Positions 23,658 to 34,333 of a stretch of 64,000 nucleotides of DNA are shown here, piece after piece. Each line of letters begins with the position of its first letter. Within the stretch, counting starts at the first letter, position 1. Origin of the DNA: Xylona heveae TC161 (Eukaryota > Ascomycota > Xylonomycetes > Xylonales > Xylonaceae); NCBI RefSeq assembly GCF_001619985.1, contig NW_017264194.1:2785511-2849510 (forward strand). Reading direction: 5' to 3'. A program made the position numbers and the translations under genes. The notes under the pieces were generated by a model that worked only from the letters and a program-made list of their open reading frames with translations, had not been told where the DNA came from and searched no databases.

Positions 23658-24987
23658 TTAAACCACCGGCTCACCCTTTTCATCAATCAGACTCTCGTCT
23701 GTCTTGACAGGGCCTTGGCCGACGCTGGTCAGGATGACTCTGCTCACGCCGTCCTTGACGACATCCACGCTCTTCTGCTCAAGTGCGTCGGCGGCAACGC
23801 CGGCTTGGCCGGCAAGTTTGTTGCCGAGCTCGGTCTGCCAGCCGTCGAGATGGCCCAGGAAGGTCTTGAAAGTGCCAGCGACAAGGCCCGCGTTCTGCTC
23901 GAGGAAGTAGATGACGGCATTTGGGCCCGCGTCAAAGGTATATGCCGCCACGGCCTTTCCGGCAGCGGCATTGATGCACTCGACCAGCCGGATGGCGGCG
24001 CGGCTGACGTCGTTCAGGTAGAAAATCGGCGGCTCCGTGTCGAGACAGACGGCATGGAAATTGTTGCTATCGCGCATGGTCAGGCGGGCAAAGGCGTCAA
24101 AGTCACGCTCGGCGATGGCGCGCTCCATCTCGGCCATTCGCTTGGGCACGACATCCTCGGCGCGAGCGCGGAACAGAGCGCTCGTCGCAACAGTCGTCTG
24201 CATGCCCGTCGTGGAGCTGACGCCCTTTTTGGCCGCGCTGACGACCAGGACTAGCGCACGCATCTCCGGCCAGTGCGACGCCGGAGCAACTTCGCGCGCG
24301 AGACTGTCGCTGCCGTCGGCCGCGCTGCCTTGGTCCCATGCGACGTATCCTCCGAAAAGACTGCGGCACGCGGATCCCGAGCCCTGGCGTGCAATCTGGC
24401 TGAGTGCGGTAGGGGATGAGTGCAGCTCGTAGAGATTCGCAATGGCGCGGACTAGTGCGGCAAAGCCAGAGGCTGAAGAAGCAAGCCCTGCGGCGGTAGG
24501 GAAGTTGTTCGAGCTGACTATCCGCAGGGGATAGGTGGAGAGTTTGGGAAGAGAAGGGTTCGCGGTCTCAAGCTCGGCGCGAAGGCCGCGCAGAGCTTTG
24601 AAGCATGCTTGGGTGCGAGCGCCGGAGACGTCTTGCGGGCTGCCGTTGAGGAGGAGCGTGTCTGGGCCGGAGAAAGTAGACGAGCATGAAGCGGTGGTGT
24701 GCGTCCGTAGGTCGTCTTGCGAAAGAGTCACGCTGAGAGAGGAGTTGGTGGGAAGGTTCAGCTTCGCATCGCGCTTGCCCCAGTACCTGCGTTTCTAGTC
24801 CTTAGCGATTATTCGTTGAGATGAAATCAAGAGGTATGTAGGAAGAATTGGAATTAGAAGTTGAGTGTCGTTGAAGACGCATATTTGCATGGAAAAAGGA
24901 AATGGAGCTTTGCAAAAAGACATACTTTATCACCGCGATATTGACGGGTGCAGTCGTGCTTGCACGGTATATCGTATTATCGCCCAT
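23658..24987 (-). CDS. ERG19: Mevalonate diphosphate decarboxylase (Erg19/Mvd1), 2 exons
   Basis: Converts mevalonate 5-diphosphate to isopentenyl diphosphate with ATP, the last step of the mevalonate pathway feeding ergosterol. Exon 1 (24926-24987) encodes MGDNTIYRASTTAPVNIAVI. It joins across a 139-bp intron to exon 2 (23658-24786), which begins with KYWGKRDAKLNLP; the phases agree and give 396 residues. GHMP-kinase features are the SSNNFPTAAGLASSASGFAA loop and the catalytic aspartate region TFDAGPNAVIYFL. The C-terminal third is the usual family sequence, ending DEKGEPVV. Exon 2 appears G+C-richer than its neighbours in third positions. The gene diverges from the heme lyase gene with 396 bp between start codons. 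Confidence 0.95.
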
Positions 24988-25383
24988 GATTTACTTGTCT
25001 ATGATCAAGCCGAGATGACTCTTTTCAAACCGGCCCCAAAAGTATTGGTTGTAATGGGTCTTGAAGAGGAAAAAGTTAAGCAGGAGGAGGAGGGGACAAT
25101 TGGAAGGAGGGGTCCTCATGGACTGTTGACTTTCACGTTTCGTCTCCAAAGGCGGTGAAAGGGGGAGGAACAAGGGAACCGAGCAAGTTCGTTCGGCAGC
25201 GAATCGGACAAAGTCCATTTCGGATTTTCCTCCGCATATCGACTCTTTCCGTTCCGACTTCATTCAATCTGACAATAATACTCTCTCAATTCTCGCTCAA
25301 TTCCTATTATAACCAAAACATAGTTGACGAAAATAAATCTACTCGCTCAACCAGAGATCAATTCTTGATACAATTGGCCCGTC
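24988..25383. promoter_or_regulatory. Divergent promoter, ERG19 and heme lyase, with CCAAT boxes
   Basis: A 396-bp head-to-head intergenic region. Inverted CCAAT pentamers (ATTGG on plus) are at 25044-25048, 25099-25103 and about 25373-25377. A TATA-like cctattataacc is near 25301. Binding by the CCAAT (Hap) complex is an inference from motif and position. Confidence 0.5.
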
Positions 25384-26427
25384 ATGGCCAACGACAGCGA
25401 CGCCAGTGCTTGTCCCGTCGACCATACTACCCGCACCGCTTGGCTCGAGCAGGCTCGCCAGCAACGTGAACAGCAGCAACCACAGCAAAAGCCAGCGCCT
25501 CCAGAAGCATGTCCTGTGTCTGAAAATCCTGCTGGCTCGTCTGAATCATGCCCGGTCGATCACCACTCCTCCCTGCGCCCTGGCCAAGGCGCCAACACAA
25601 TCCCTGCAGTAGCAGCAACACAAGACACGCAGAATTCTTCCTCGTGGCGTCTCTTTTCTTTTCCAAAATGGGGAAGCTGGGGCGGTAACAATAGCGAAAG
25701 CAACACCAGCAACACCAAGGCAAAGGCAGACACTCCTGTAGCTATCCCTGTGCGACCGGAAAATCTGCTCGCTACAGGCCGTGAAGTGTCCACCATTCCC
25801 CGGGCGATTCCCTCCGAAGACGCCGAGGGTTCGGCATACGATTCAGGCTCGCATTCGCCCATGGCAAACAATGAACAGGAAACTGGCTCAGACAAGTCCT
25901 CGGGAAACTGGATTTATCCCTCGGAGCAAATGTTCTTCAATGCGATGCGCCGAAAGAACTTTGACCCCCATGCGGAGGACATGAGGGCTATTGTGCCCAT
26001 TCATAATGCCGTCAACGAGCGCGCGTGGAAGGAGATTAAAGACTGGGAAAAGGGACAAGGTAGCGATAAGTATGTTGTTCGAGATATAAGAGTAGTCTTC
26101 TAGTTGGAGAAAATCCACCGACTAACGTTATGCTTTTTCTGCGACAATAGATGTGGTGGCCCTCGATTGTTATCGTTCTCGGGAATGGCAACCCAAATGA
26201 CCCCTCGTGCCCGCCTCAATACTCTCATGGGATACCAGGCTCCGTTTGATCGACACGACTGGATCGTGGATCGCTGCGGAACGAGGGTCGAGTACGTCAT
26301 TGACTTTTACTCTGGTCGTGATGAAGGCAAAGCCGGCAAGAGCTTGAACTTTTATCTCGATGTCAGGCCCAAACTCAACACCTGGGAAGGCTGGCGAATG
26401 CGCATGTCCAAGTTCGTTGGATTTTAA
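25384..26427 (+). CDS. CYC3: Holocytochrome c synthase (cytochrome c heme lyase), 2 exons
   Basis: Attaches heme covalently to apocytochrome c (or c1) in the mitochondrial intermembrane space. Exons 25384-26069 and 26151-26427 join to 320 residues. The N-terminal part carries three CPV heme-binding motifs (ACPVDH, ACPVSE, SCPVDH). A disordered linker leads to the conserved domain: NWIYPSEQMFFNAMRRKNFD, IVPIHNAVNERAWKEI, CGGPRLLSFSG, PRARLNTLMGYQAPFDRHDW, and FYLDVRPKLNTWEGWRMR. The key histidines in IPIHN-like (IVPIHN) and FDRHDW are present. The domain cannot separate the cytochrome c lyase from the c1 lyase (CYT2). The multiple CPV motifs and the N-terminal extension favour CYC3. Confidence 0.93.
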
Positions 26428-26859
26428 ATGGATAAATCCCCGGGGCTTCGATAACGGATCAAACCATTGCCCAAGGGGAATATATTCTCATGGACTCTGG
26501 ATGGCCGAGAGGCATTTGGCATAGCAGCATTGGCGTTCATCAAGGTTCATCAGTTTCAAGGACATTTTACTAGGTCGGCCATTGTATATTATTATCTGGT
26601 ACTGTACTATATCGTAGCGTATCGTCTTGTGTACAATAATCTTCACTCAATCTTCTCCTGACCCGAAAGAAAGAATGACGTACTAAACATCTATCACCGT
26701 GGATGATATGGGAAATGAACCCTGTCAATGCTGCTCCAAAAACGCCCATGCAACGCTGCCGAACCCTGAAAGTCAAAGAGAACCCTTAGGTAAGGTATCA
26801 AATCAGTCGTAAGAAAGGTAAGCATCTCGCTGGCTTCAAAACAAACATTCCATTCCCCT
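26428..26859. other. Convergent intergenic region, heme lyase and PEP12
   Basis: 432 bp of 3' flanks with an AT-rich stretch near 26585-26660. No gene, repeat or clear element is seen. Confidence 0.45.
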
Positions 26860-27770
26860 TCAACCCAAAAATACCGCCAATAGCACGATTGTCAACACAA
26901 CGGCCAGAATCAGCAATAGACAGCAAGCTTTATTGCGTGCATTGCGTTGGTAGCGACTCGCGCTGCGCAATTCACGATCGGCGCCATGAGTGTTCTCCCT
27001 GACACCCTCCACGTTTTCGCTGATAATGTCCAATTGTTCGCCTTGCTCACTGACGATATGAGCCACATCCCGGAACAACTCGTTTAGTTCGCCGACTGAT
27101 TGTTCGATGTTTCTGATCTCTGACTCTCGTTCGATGATAAGAGAATCTTGGAAATCTACCTCCGTCTGGTTCGCAAGGCGTAGCGGCTCCTGTTCCTGTT
27201 GCTGCAGTTGGCCAAATGACGACTGTTGCTGAGTCGGCGAGGTTGATTGTTCTTCAAGCGCAGTGCGTGCCGCACTTGCTGAGGCGCGCTGTTTCTCCAA
27301 AGCTCGTTTTTGGATGGCTTGAAACTCGGTAAGGGAGGCTTTGAATTCCGTGGAGAGCTTATCCTGCGTATATCTCTGGGAAGGCTGCAGTACAAGTTAG
27401 TTATCATATTGCATGGTAATATTACGAGATTTCCATATTATCGAACGACATAACAGGGCTTGAAAATACTGACATTGACATCCTCCCACGCTTGCACGTG
27501 CTTTATGCCATCCCCGACTTCTTTGAACCCTTCTCGAGTTTCCTCCAACAGGTCATGTACTCGCTCTCTTACTCGCTCGGTATCGCGCTTTGTGCCAATA
27601 AGGCCAATCTGATTGGACAAGCGACCAATGTTCGACGTGAGCCCAAGCAATTTGTCGAAGAGACTCTCGGTAAGATGCTGAAAATCCGGGTCGTCGCTGT
27701 ACTGAGGATCATCCTGACGTCGGAATGTAGTCGGCTGTGACTCAAGTGTTGGAAGGCGATCGAAGGACAT
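26860..27770 (-). CDS. PEP12: Endosomal/vacuolar syntaxin Pep12 (Qa-SNARE), 2 exons
   Basis: A t-SNARE for membrane fusion at the late endosome or vacuole. Exon 1 (27474-27770, 99 codons) and exon 2 (26860-27384) join in phase 0 to 273 residues. The N-terminal part forms the Habc-like helices with FDKLLGLTSNIGRLSNQIG. The Gln-rich linker TQQQSSFGQLQQQEQEP is followed by the SNARE motif from about residue 180 (IIERESEIRNIEQSVGELNE to RSASRYQ), with the zero-layer glutamine in SEQGEQLDIISENV. One C-terminal membrane anchor follows (CCLLLILAVVLTIVLLAVFL). The topology is that of a tail-anchored protein. Pep12 is preferred over Vam3/Tlg2 by overall pattern; distinguishing them firmly needs alignment. 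Confidence 0.88.
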
Positions 27771-28170
27771 GTTGTACGCTGTTGAAAAATGCTGTAGTAT
27801 TGAACGCGATCACAACGCAGTCGGTAGATTGTAAGTCTGGGGTGTCTTCAGAGGAAAGAGGAGACAGGATTGCTGCCTGTTCACAGCTATAGAGATGAGG
27901 TTGGAGATAGCAAGTGACTGCTAGGGACCCTGGCCTGCTGGACGGGTTGCCGATCGCCGACGTTCGCCGGGTAACCAACTGGATCTATCTTGATGTTTTG
28001 GTTCTTTGCTGTCGACGTCGAAACCATTTTTCAAACAAAGCTGCAGAGACAGCTGGCAAATCTCCGAGCTTTCGTTCCTTTCAGTGCTATGCCTTGGAAA
28101 TAAGCTTCAATTCTACTCACGTCCCTCATTTTCTCGCCGTTCCCCCGCGCCAGTCACGGCCGCGATCACC
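27771..28170. other. Divergent promoter, PEP12 and NDC1
   Basis: 400 bp between head-to-head start codons. It carries an unbiased sequence with a C/T-rich segment just before the NDC1 ATG. No consensus element is strong enough to name. Confidence 0.45.
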
Positions 28171-30326
28171 ATGGCTGCACCCGTTCGACCTGGTCCGCGG
28201 CTGTACCGCGATTTTTTAACACCTGCTCTCCACCGACGCTTCATGAGAGCGGCCGGTGTATTATTACTGCTCTGCTATGCTGAATCTGTCTTTATTGGAG
28301 AGAAAACCTCCTGTATGAATATTCTCCTCTGCTGAAAACAGCTAAATTTCGTTGCAAAAAGGCTAATGTCGCACCGTCGTCTAGTTTTCTGGTCATGGTT
28401 TCCACTTGGTCGAGCAGGCATTCGAGCATGTCTTCTTTTCATAAGCGGGCTTTCAATCTTCATATTACGAGTTGCGCAATTGCATGGTTGGTAACTCCTA
28501 TGAAGTAAAGCTTCTTCAATTACTGACAAGCAGCGAAATAGTTGGCGCAAGAACAACGGCTTCTCCACTGAGTACATTCAGGCAATATCTCATCCGCTAT
28601 AATACTATCCAGACCCTCATCTGGTACAACTTTTCAGCATGGTGGTTCAGTGAAGTTTACGTATGGTCCGTACCGCAGAAAGCCAACCTCAATTGGATCA
28701 ATGAGGGAAAGTAAGTAAACATTTCCATGCTTCTGCAACGCAAGCTTTGCTGACATCTTAGATCCTACGAGAGGCCTCGGTTGAATGAGCGGCCAATTTA
28801 TCTTCGAAGTATCTTCATATTTCTTGCGTTTATCCAGTCGTTTGTTCACCTCTTCAACGATTACGATCAAGTGCGACTGCCGACCCGGAAAACGTCCCGC
28901 TCAAATCCGCGCAGCCAATTTGTTGCTTCGCCGATCGTCCAGTTGAAATACAAATTCCTTGGTTTAGCGCAGATTGCCTTCTTCAGAGCCCTATCTCTGT
29001 CAATTGTCGGCCCTATTATCTACAGCATGTTCATCCGTCGGACCGCTTGGCGGTGGATGCTGTCTGTGTCAAAGATCTTGTGGGCACTTCCAAAGACGTC
29101 TGGGCCTCCGTCTATTCCGCCATATCACATCTCCTTGATTATCCGCTCTGTTGTTGCAAGCTTTTTGCTCCTTTTGCTGTGGGAAGTAGCAAATGCTGCG
29201 TTCGGTGCTTATGTGGCACAGGAGCCGCTGAAGAGCGATAAGCCGTTGACTGCGGATTCCAAGGATCCAAATGGAAGTCTGCTTACCGGTCTAAAAGCCA
29301 AGAAGGAATTACCAAGGGTAAGAAGCTCACGTCCCGACCACCAACGCATGGCAATATGCTGATTACTTCATTTTTTCCTTTTTCCAGGCATTTGCTTTCT
29401 GGGAGCTTGTGAGCATCAGCGAACGGTTTCCAGATCGACGAAAGTCCTTTTTCCAAGATATTGATCGTGTCAACGGCAGCACATGGTCACAAATATATAC
29501 CATCTGCACGGGCCTGATTCAGGGTATCAGCACCCGGATCGAGAGAAAACCTCTTCCCTCCGGCCCTCTAGAAGCGCCCAAGAAACTTGCAAAACTCACT
29601 GGCCCTGTGAAACAAGACAACATCTATGCTTCTTCCCCTCCACCGACCTCGCGTCGTGCCATTGCCGAAGCGGGCTTTAGCAGTTTTGCCAAATCCTACA
29701 GCCACAATCCTCCCAAGGGATCGCCGAGAGTGCCGTCCCCGCTTTCAAAGAATGCGAGGAAACTCATCGAATATGGCGCCGACAGGACCCTCACACCCGA
29801 GCAACGGGCTGCCTTGTCCAAGACGAACCTCACTGATACACTCAAAACGTACTTCTTCCAAGTCCTTGGCTCGCCCATCGGGTATCCCTTTCGCCAAACC
29901 TTCCGCCGCCGCATCGTTGCCCTTGTCCTCGGCACTCCCCACGGTGATCTCGGCTCACTAGTCGATTCCATTGACGCGCTCACTCGCCTGGCCGTGGCCA
30001 GCCTGCAAGAAGACCGCTACGGAGGTGTCCAGGCCGACGTCCCAACACTCATTCGCACATTCGACGCCACTGCGCGCAATCTCGATGCGTTTGTCCGCCA
30101 GACTGCGCCCCACTGGTCAGACACTCAGTTTAATCCAACGAATCCCAGCTCGAGAAAAGTGCCTGAAGTCGAAATCTTGCTTGGCGCTCTCAGAAGTGGT
30201 CTGAAAGATTTACTCGTCGCGTTTGGCGAGTATGCCGAACATATGGGCCTCACGCCTGCCGAGATTAGAACTGCAAGAGAAACTGCAGCCCAAGCGGAGC
30301 CGGAGCATGCAATTGAGACTACGTAG
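28171..30326 (+). CDS. NDC1: Nuclear pore/spindle pole body membrane nucleoporin Ndc1, 5 exons
   Basis: An integral membrane nucleoporin needed to insert nuclear pores and, in fungi, spindle pole bodies in the nuclear envelope. Exons 28171-28312, 28385-28486, 28542-28710, 28762-29317 and 29388-30326 join to 635 residues. The start MAAPVRPGPRLYRDFLTPAL is family-like. Several hydrophobic spans follow in the first half (AAGVLLLLCYAESVF, IRACLLFISGLSIFILRVA, SIFIFLAFIQSFVHLF, IIRSVVASFLLLLLWEV). FWSWFPLGRAGIR and FRQYLIRYNTIQT are conserved. The C-terminal half is soluble, with FWELVSISERFPDRRKSFFQ and EILLGALRSGLKDLLVAF. It is recognised as Ndc1 by the order and content of these segments. Confidence 0.9.
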
Positions 30327-32009
30327 TGAGGACGACTCCGTCGTCATCAGATTGTTGTCATTTTTATTGTCATTATCATGATTCTTGCAGTAGAATTATT
30401 CCTCATGTTCCTGCTACACACTTTATTCGTCAGTTATGTTCTTGCAATACAACTGTATTCGGCATATTTAAATACGACGTTGCATGCGTTGTGTTCTTCA
30501 CCTCGACTGCTGTACAGTATCCTCATCATGTGCCCTTGGCTTTGATGTCTCGTCTTTTGGCATGATTTTTCTTTTTCAACTTATTTCTTTTGCACTATGC
30601 TCATGGCTTTTTTACATACACTGGCTAGTAAGCTGTGGGGCGTTTGGGTTGGGATGGGTCATGAAAAGAAATGTTTCATCTTTCTTTATTTTTCAGGTCT
30701 TCTTGTTGTCTTTTATATGTACGTTATGAAGAGAAAAAGAAAATCCATGGCATCACGATGATCGGAATTACTTGACAGTGCTGTTACACAAGGAAATGTC
30801 AATGCTATACGAGGATCTGTTCAGACCATGATTGATTTATTGCTTGACGCGCCTATGGGAAACTATTACAACCACGGGAAAATTGTGCAAAAAAAAAATA
30901 AAAGTTCTTCACACAAGAGGGGCAAGAGGATGACGCAGAGGGATAAGTTAAATAGAAAATAAAAAGGGGAGACAAACACAAGGAAATGAACAGGGCACGA
31001 CAACCAAATAAGAAGAGGGGGGAACGTGTGTAAGGCACGGTAACAGGGCAGGGAGGAGGACAAAGAGCTGAAATGGATAGGACGAGAGAGAAATGAAATT
31101 AAGAGAAAAAAAAAATAATATGGGGCTAAGAAGGGGGGGAAACCAAGGGTGAAGGGAAAAGGGGTGGGAAAAAAAAAGACAAGAACGGAATAACGAAATG
31201 GAGAACAGCAAAAATGATGTGCCAGGACAATTTGGTCGCAAAGATGAACATGCAGAGACAGTTATGGAAAAGAGGCAGAGCGTATCAAGTGAGCAGAAGA
31301 AGAAGCAGAAACTTATAGAGGCAAAAAGGCAAAATGGACGCAAACGAATTGACAGCAAAGACGCAGTGAACAGCTCCAGCCGACCAATGCATATATGATG
31401 TATACAGTCAAACGGGACATCCTTGCAGAGGTGGGTATGTGTCGTCGACACAGTACAACAGACAGTTGATGACAGACTCTTTAACAACCTCTCAACAAAG
31501 GCTATATGCCCAGATTTAACAAAAATAAACCAGCCGGCTCGCTTTCGCTTGTTGCTTGCTGCTCCCCTACATTTGGCCGTTTTGCTACTTGCTTCTCTCC
31601 CTTTCACGCTGAAAACGCCCCACCTCCCCCCTATCCGCCAGCTGTACGCAATCCGCGGGCCAAAAAATAGTCAACCGGCTGACGTGAATGCTTTCCCATA
31701 TCGAAAAAGCGTGTGTCTTTGTGCACACGCCCCATATAACCGTAACAACACTCCGAAAGCGCATACGAAAAAGCGATTGAGAAAGAGATTGGTACCTATC
31801 CTTCGCTCTTGTCCTCTCCCATGCACCGAACGCTCGCGAATGACTGGACTCCTACAAAAGAGTCGCGCTTTGCCGAATTTATCCGCAGCGATGCCTCAAT
31901 GATGACAAGAATGGCTGAAAAAGAAACATCTGAGTCGACACCGAAACACTTCCACCTCTGCAGCCGACATGGCCGTGGCCCAAACAATTCAAGTAAGATG
32001 GAATATCGC
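30327..32009. other. Convergent intergenic region, NDC1 and RHO1, low complexity
   Basis: 1.7 kb of 3' flank. The plus strand is pyrimidine-rich around 30560-30720 beside NDC1, then purine-rich from about 30730 to 31180 (A-runs near 30890 and 31110), which is pyrimidine-rich in RHO1 sense. Frames of 150-220 codons on either strand in 30850-31990 arise from these tracts and lack domains. Confidence 0.55.
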
Positions 32010-33055
32010 TTACAGGATCAAGCACTTCCGCTTAGGCTTGGTCTGCTTCAGAAGAGCATCACGAGTCGCCTGCTCAAAGACCTCCCGGACACCTTCGCCA
32101 GTCCGTGCCGAGCACTCGAGGTAGCGGTTGAAACGGCAGTACTTGATCACGGGGTCAACCTGATCATTGTTAGCCTATCTGACATTTTTATGATGATACC
32201 CAAAGTTGCATCGTCATTGAAGCACGCAAGCAAGCATAATGTCTTAAATACATGCAGCGTCGCATTCAGGAGGGTGTGCATAATGGATGGAGAGTGCTTG
32301 ACTTACCATCTCCGGACTAACGGGCTTCTGGCCCAACTTGGCGAGCTGTTCCACAGTCTTGGGGTCGTTTCGAAGATCCTTTTTGCAGCCGACGAGGATA
32401 AAGGGAAGTCCGTGGCAGAAGTGGTCAACCTCAGCATACCACTGTCGGAATCAAGGTCAGCTACCGGATCATCCGGGCCTTTGACTTGGTACGATCAGAT
32501 TATCTTACCTTCTCCTTAACGTTCTCAAGCGAATCGGGAGAGTCGATGGCGAAGCAAATCAGGATAACATGTGAGTCGGGGTAGGAAAGCGGTCGGAGAC
32601 GGTCATAGTCTTCCTGGCCCGCAGTATCCCAAAGAGCCAATTCCACATGACGGTTGTCGACCTCGACGTCGGCCACGTAGTTCTCGAAAACGGTGGGGAC
32701 GTAGACCTGTTGCGATGCGTATTAGCATTGTCCGGGCGGTGGGATCATGATGAAAAGGACATCGCGAATCCTGCGAACGAGATTGATTCGGCGATGGAGG
32801 ACAGGCAGCCGTAAATTTGGGCAAGATGGCTCAACGTAGAGGGCATTCGTCGGTTGGAGAACAACTAACCTCAGGGAAAGTACCCTTGGAGAAGACGCTG
32901 CAGAACGAAAAAGATAAGCGTCAGCCAGGTGACACGAACGAAAGCGACAAATAGCGGATAGTGCATCATCAACGGTGGGATACTTACATCAAGAGACAGG
33001 TCTTTCCACAGGCACCGTCACCAACAATGACGAGTTTACGTCGCAGTTCAGCCAT
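32010..33055 (-). CDS. RHO1: Rho1-type small GTPase, 5 exons
   Basis: A membrane-anchored GTP switch controlling cell-wall glucan synthesis, the wall-integrity kinase pathway and actin, by family. Five exons (about 32988-33055, 32870-32897, 32511-32707, 32308-32442, 32010-32158) give 192 residues. Seen: P-loop GDGACGKTC; switch [10 protein letters not shown]; switch [21 protein letters not shown]; base-binding CKKDLR and ECSART; polybasic end KPKRK with CAAX box CLIL, predicting geranylgeranylation. The N-terminal 98 residues look like a standard fungal Rho1. The stretch [30 protein letters not shown] is less standard than I expect for Aspergillus RhoA, so strict orthology is slightly uncertain. 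The P-loop and CAAX ends are intact. Confidence 0.9.
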
Positions 33056-33345
33056 GTCTGTATATTCGCGATGATGGTGTCAGCCGAAAAGGCCCTGAAC
33101 GGACGTGGGAGAGATTAGGGGAACAAGAAGAAAGGAACAAAGGCAGGAGAGACCGACTGTGGAAGTTTGGAGAATCAAGTGGATTCGAGAGCAGAGAATA
33201 AAGACGTGCACAGCGTGACCAAGAGGGTCGATTTGGTCAAGAAAAGAGGGTGGTTTTGAAGAGTCGTTGCGTGACGACAATGATGGATGATTGATGGGGA
33301 TGGGCAGGCAGATAGATGGATGGCAGTAAGTAGTTGGTTTAGTTT

Positions 33346-33425
33346 AGCAGCAGCAGCAGCAAGCAGTACTGTGGTAGTAGTATTGTCGTCGGAGTAAAGG
33401 TGGTTAAGAGCAGCAGCAGCACGAG
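33346..33425 (-). repeat. CAG/CTG-rich short repeats upstream of RHO1
   Basis: Clusters of AGC units occur at about 33346-33362 and again at 33408-33422. They read as CTG-type repeats on the RHO1 sense strand, about 300 bp upstream of its ATG, so probably in the promoter or leader. Confidence 0.7.
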
Positions 33426-34297
33426 TGGATAGTCGTAGAGGAATAGTGAGTTGTAGTGGTGGTCGTAGTGGTCGGTAGCGCACTCGTTGGCCCCGGCTGG
33501 CTGAGTGTCGCTGGGACTGGGATGAAGGAACAGCGTGTGGAGCAAAAGGTTGTTAAGGGACGATCAGGCACCTTTTCGGGTAAAAACCTACTGTACTTGG
33601 GGCGGGTACCGCCTCTTTTTTGGCTTCAAAACTTGTCAACGAGGCGCAGACTGGCAGTTACTTGAGAATACTTTCAGGTACTTGAGCATCAGGGTTCACC
33701 CGCGTCCAGTTCATCTGCTTCTTCATCTTCCCTCGTTGCCGGGTACTAACACCAACCTTTTGTTCCCTCTAGATCTGGCCTGGGGGGCGTTCCCGGCTGC
33801 TGCAGCACGAGGGCGCCAACGGCAGATCCCACGACGGAAACGAAGAAAAGGAATGAATGGCTGGGGTTCTCTCTGTTTTGCTGGGCGTCCCAAGGGTAAG
33901 GGGATGACGATGTTTCGAAATGCTGAACTAGCAACAAGTCACCTAACAGTCGTGACGCCGCAATAAACGACGTTACCATCGCCCTAAACATGGCTAAATG
34001 TGTGTTGAAATTTAAAAATTCATTTTGCATCTGAGAATTTCGAAGAGCCCAACTTGTGAATTTTCACAAAAATTTCGGTTTCCTCATCTTTTTCGCTGGG
34101 CAATCGAATCGGCTTGCGCTGACGAGTTTAGGGAGTCCAGGATTGTATTGGATATGAAGCGAGTCAGCTTTTGTCGGTCAGCGCCCTGCCGACCAGCTGT
34201 GCAGCCGGATAATGATGCTAGGGGATGAAGCATAGGAAAGGGGTCGAGCCTGCGCTCGGAAACCTGAATTGCAGTCCTACGACTGCCTTTTCTCTGT

Positions 34298-34333
34298 CAC
34301 TCACTCACTCACCCACTCACTCGCTCTCTCACC
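34298..34333. repeat. (ACTC)n microsatellite
   Basis: Tandem CACT/ACTC units with a few changes, grading into CTCTCTC. A simple repeat in intergenic DNA. Confidence 0.75.

Noticed and set aside
30948-31607. 219-codon minus-strand frame
   Set aside because: Its Phe/Ser/Leu-rich translation is produced by the purine/pyrimidine-rich tract and shows no domain.
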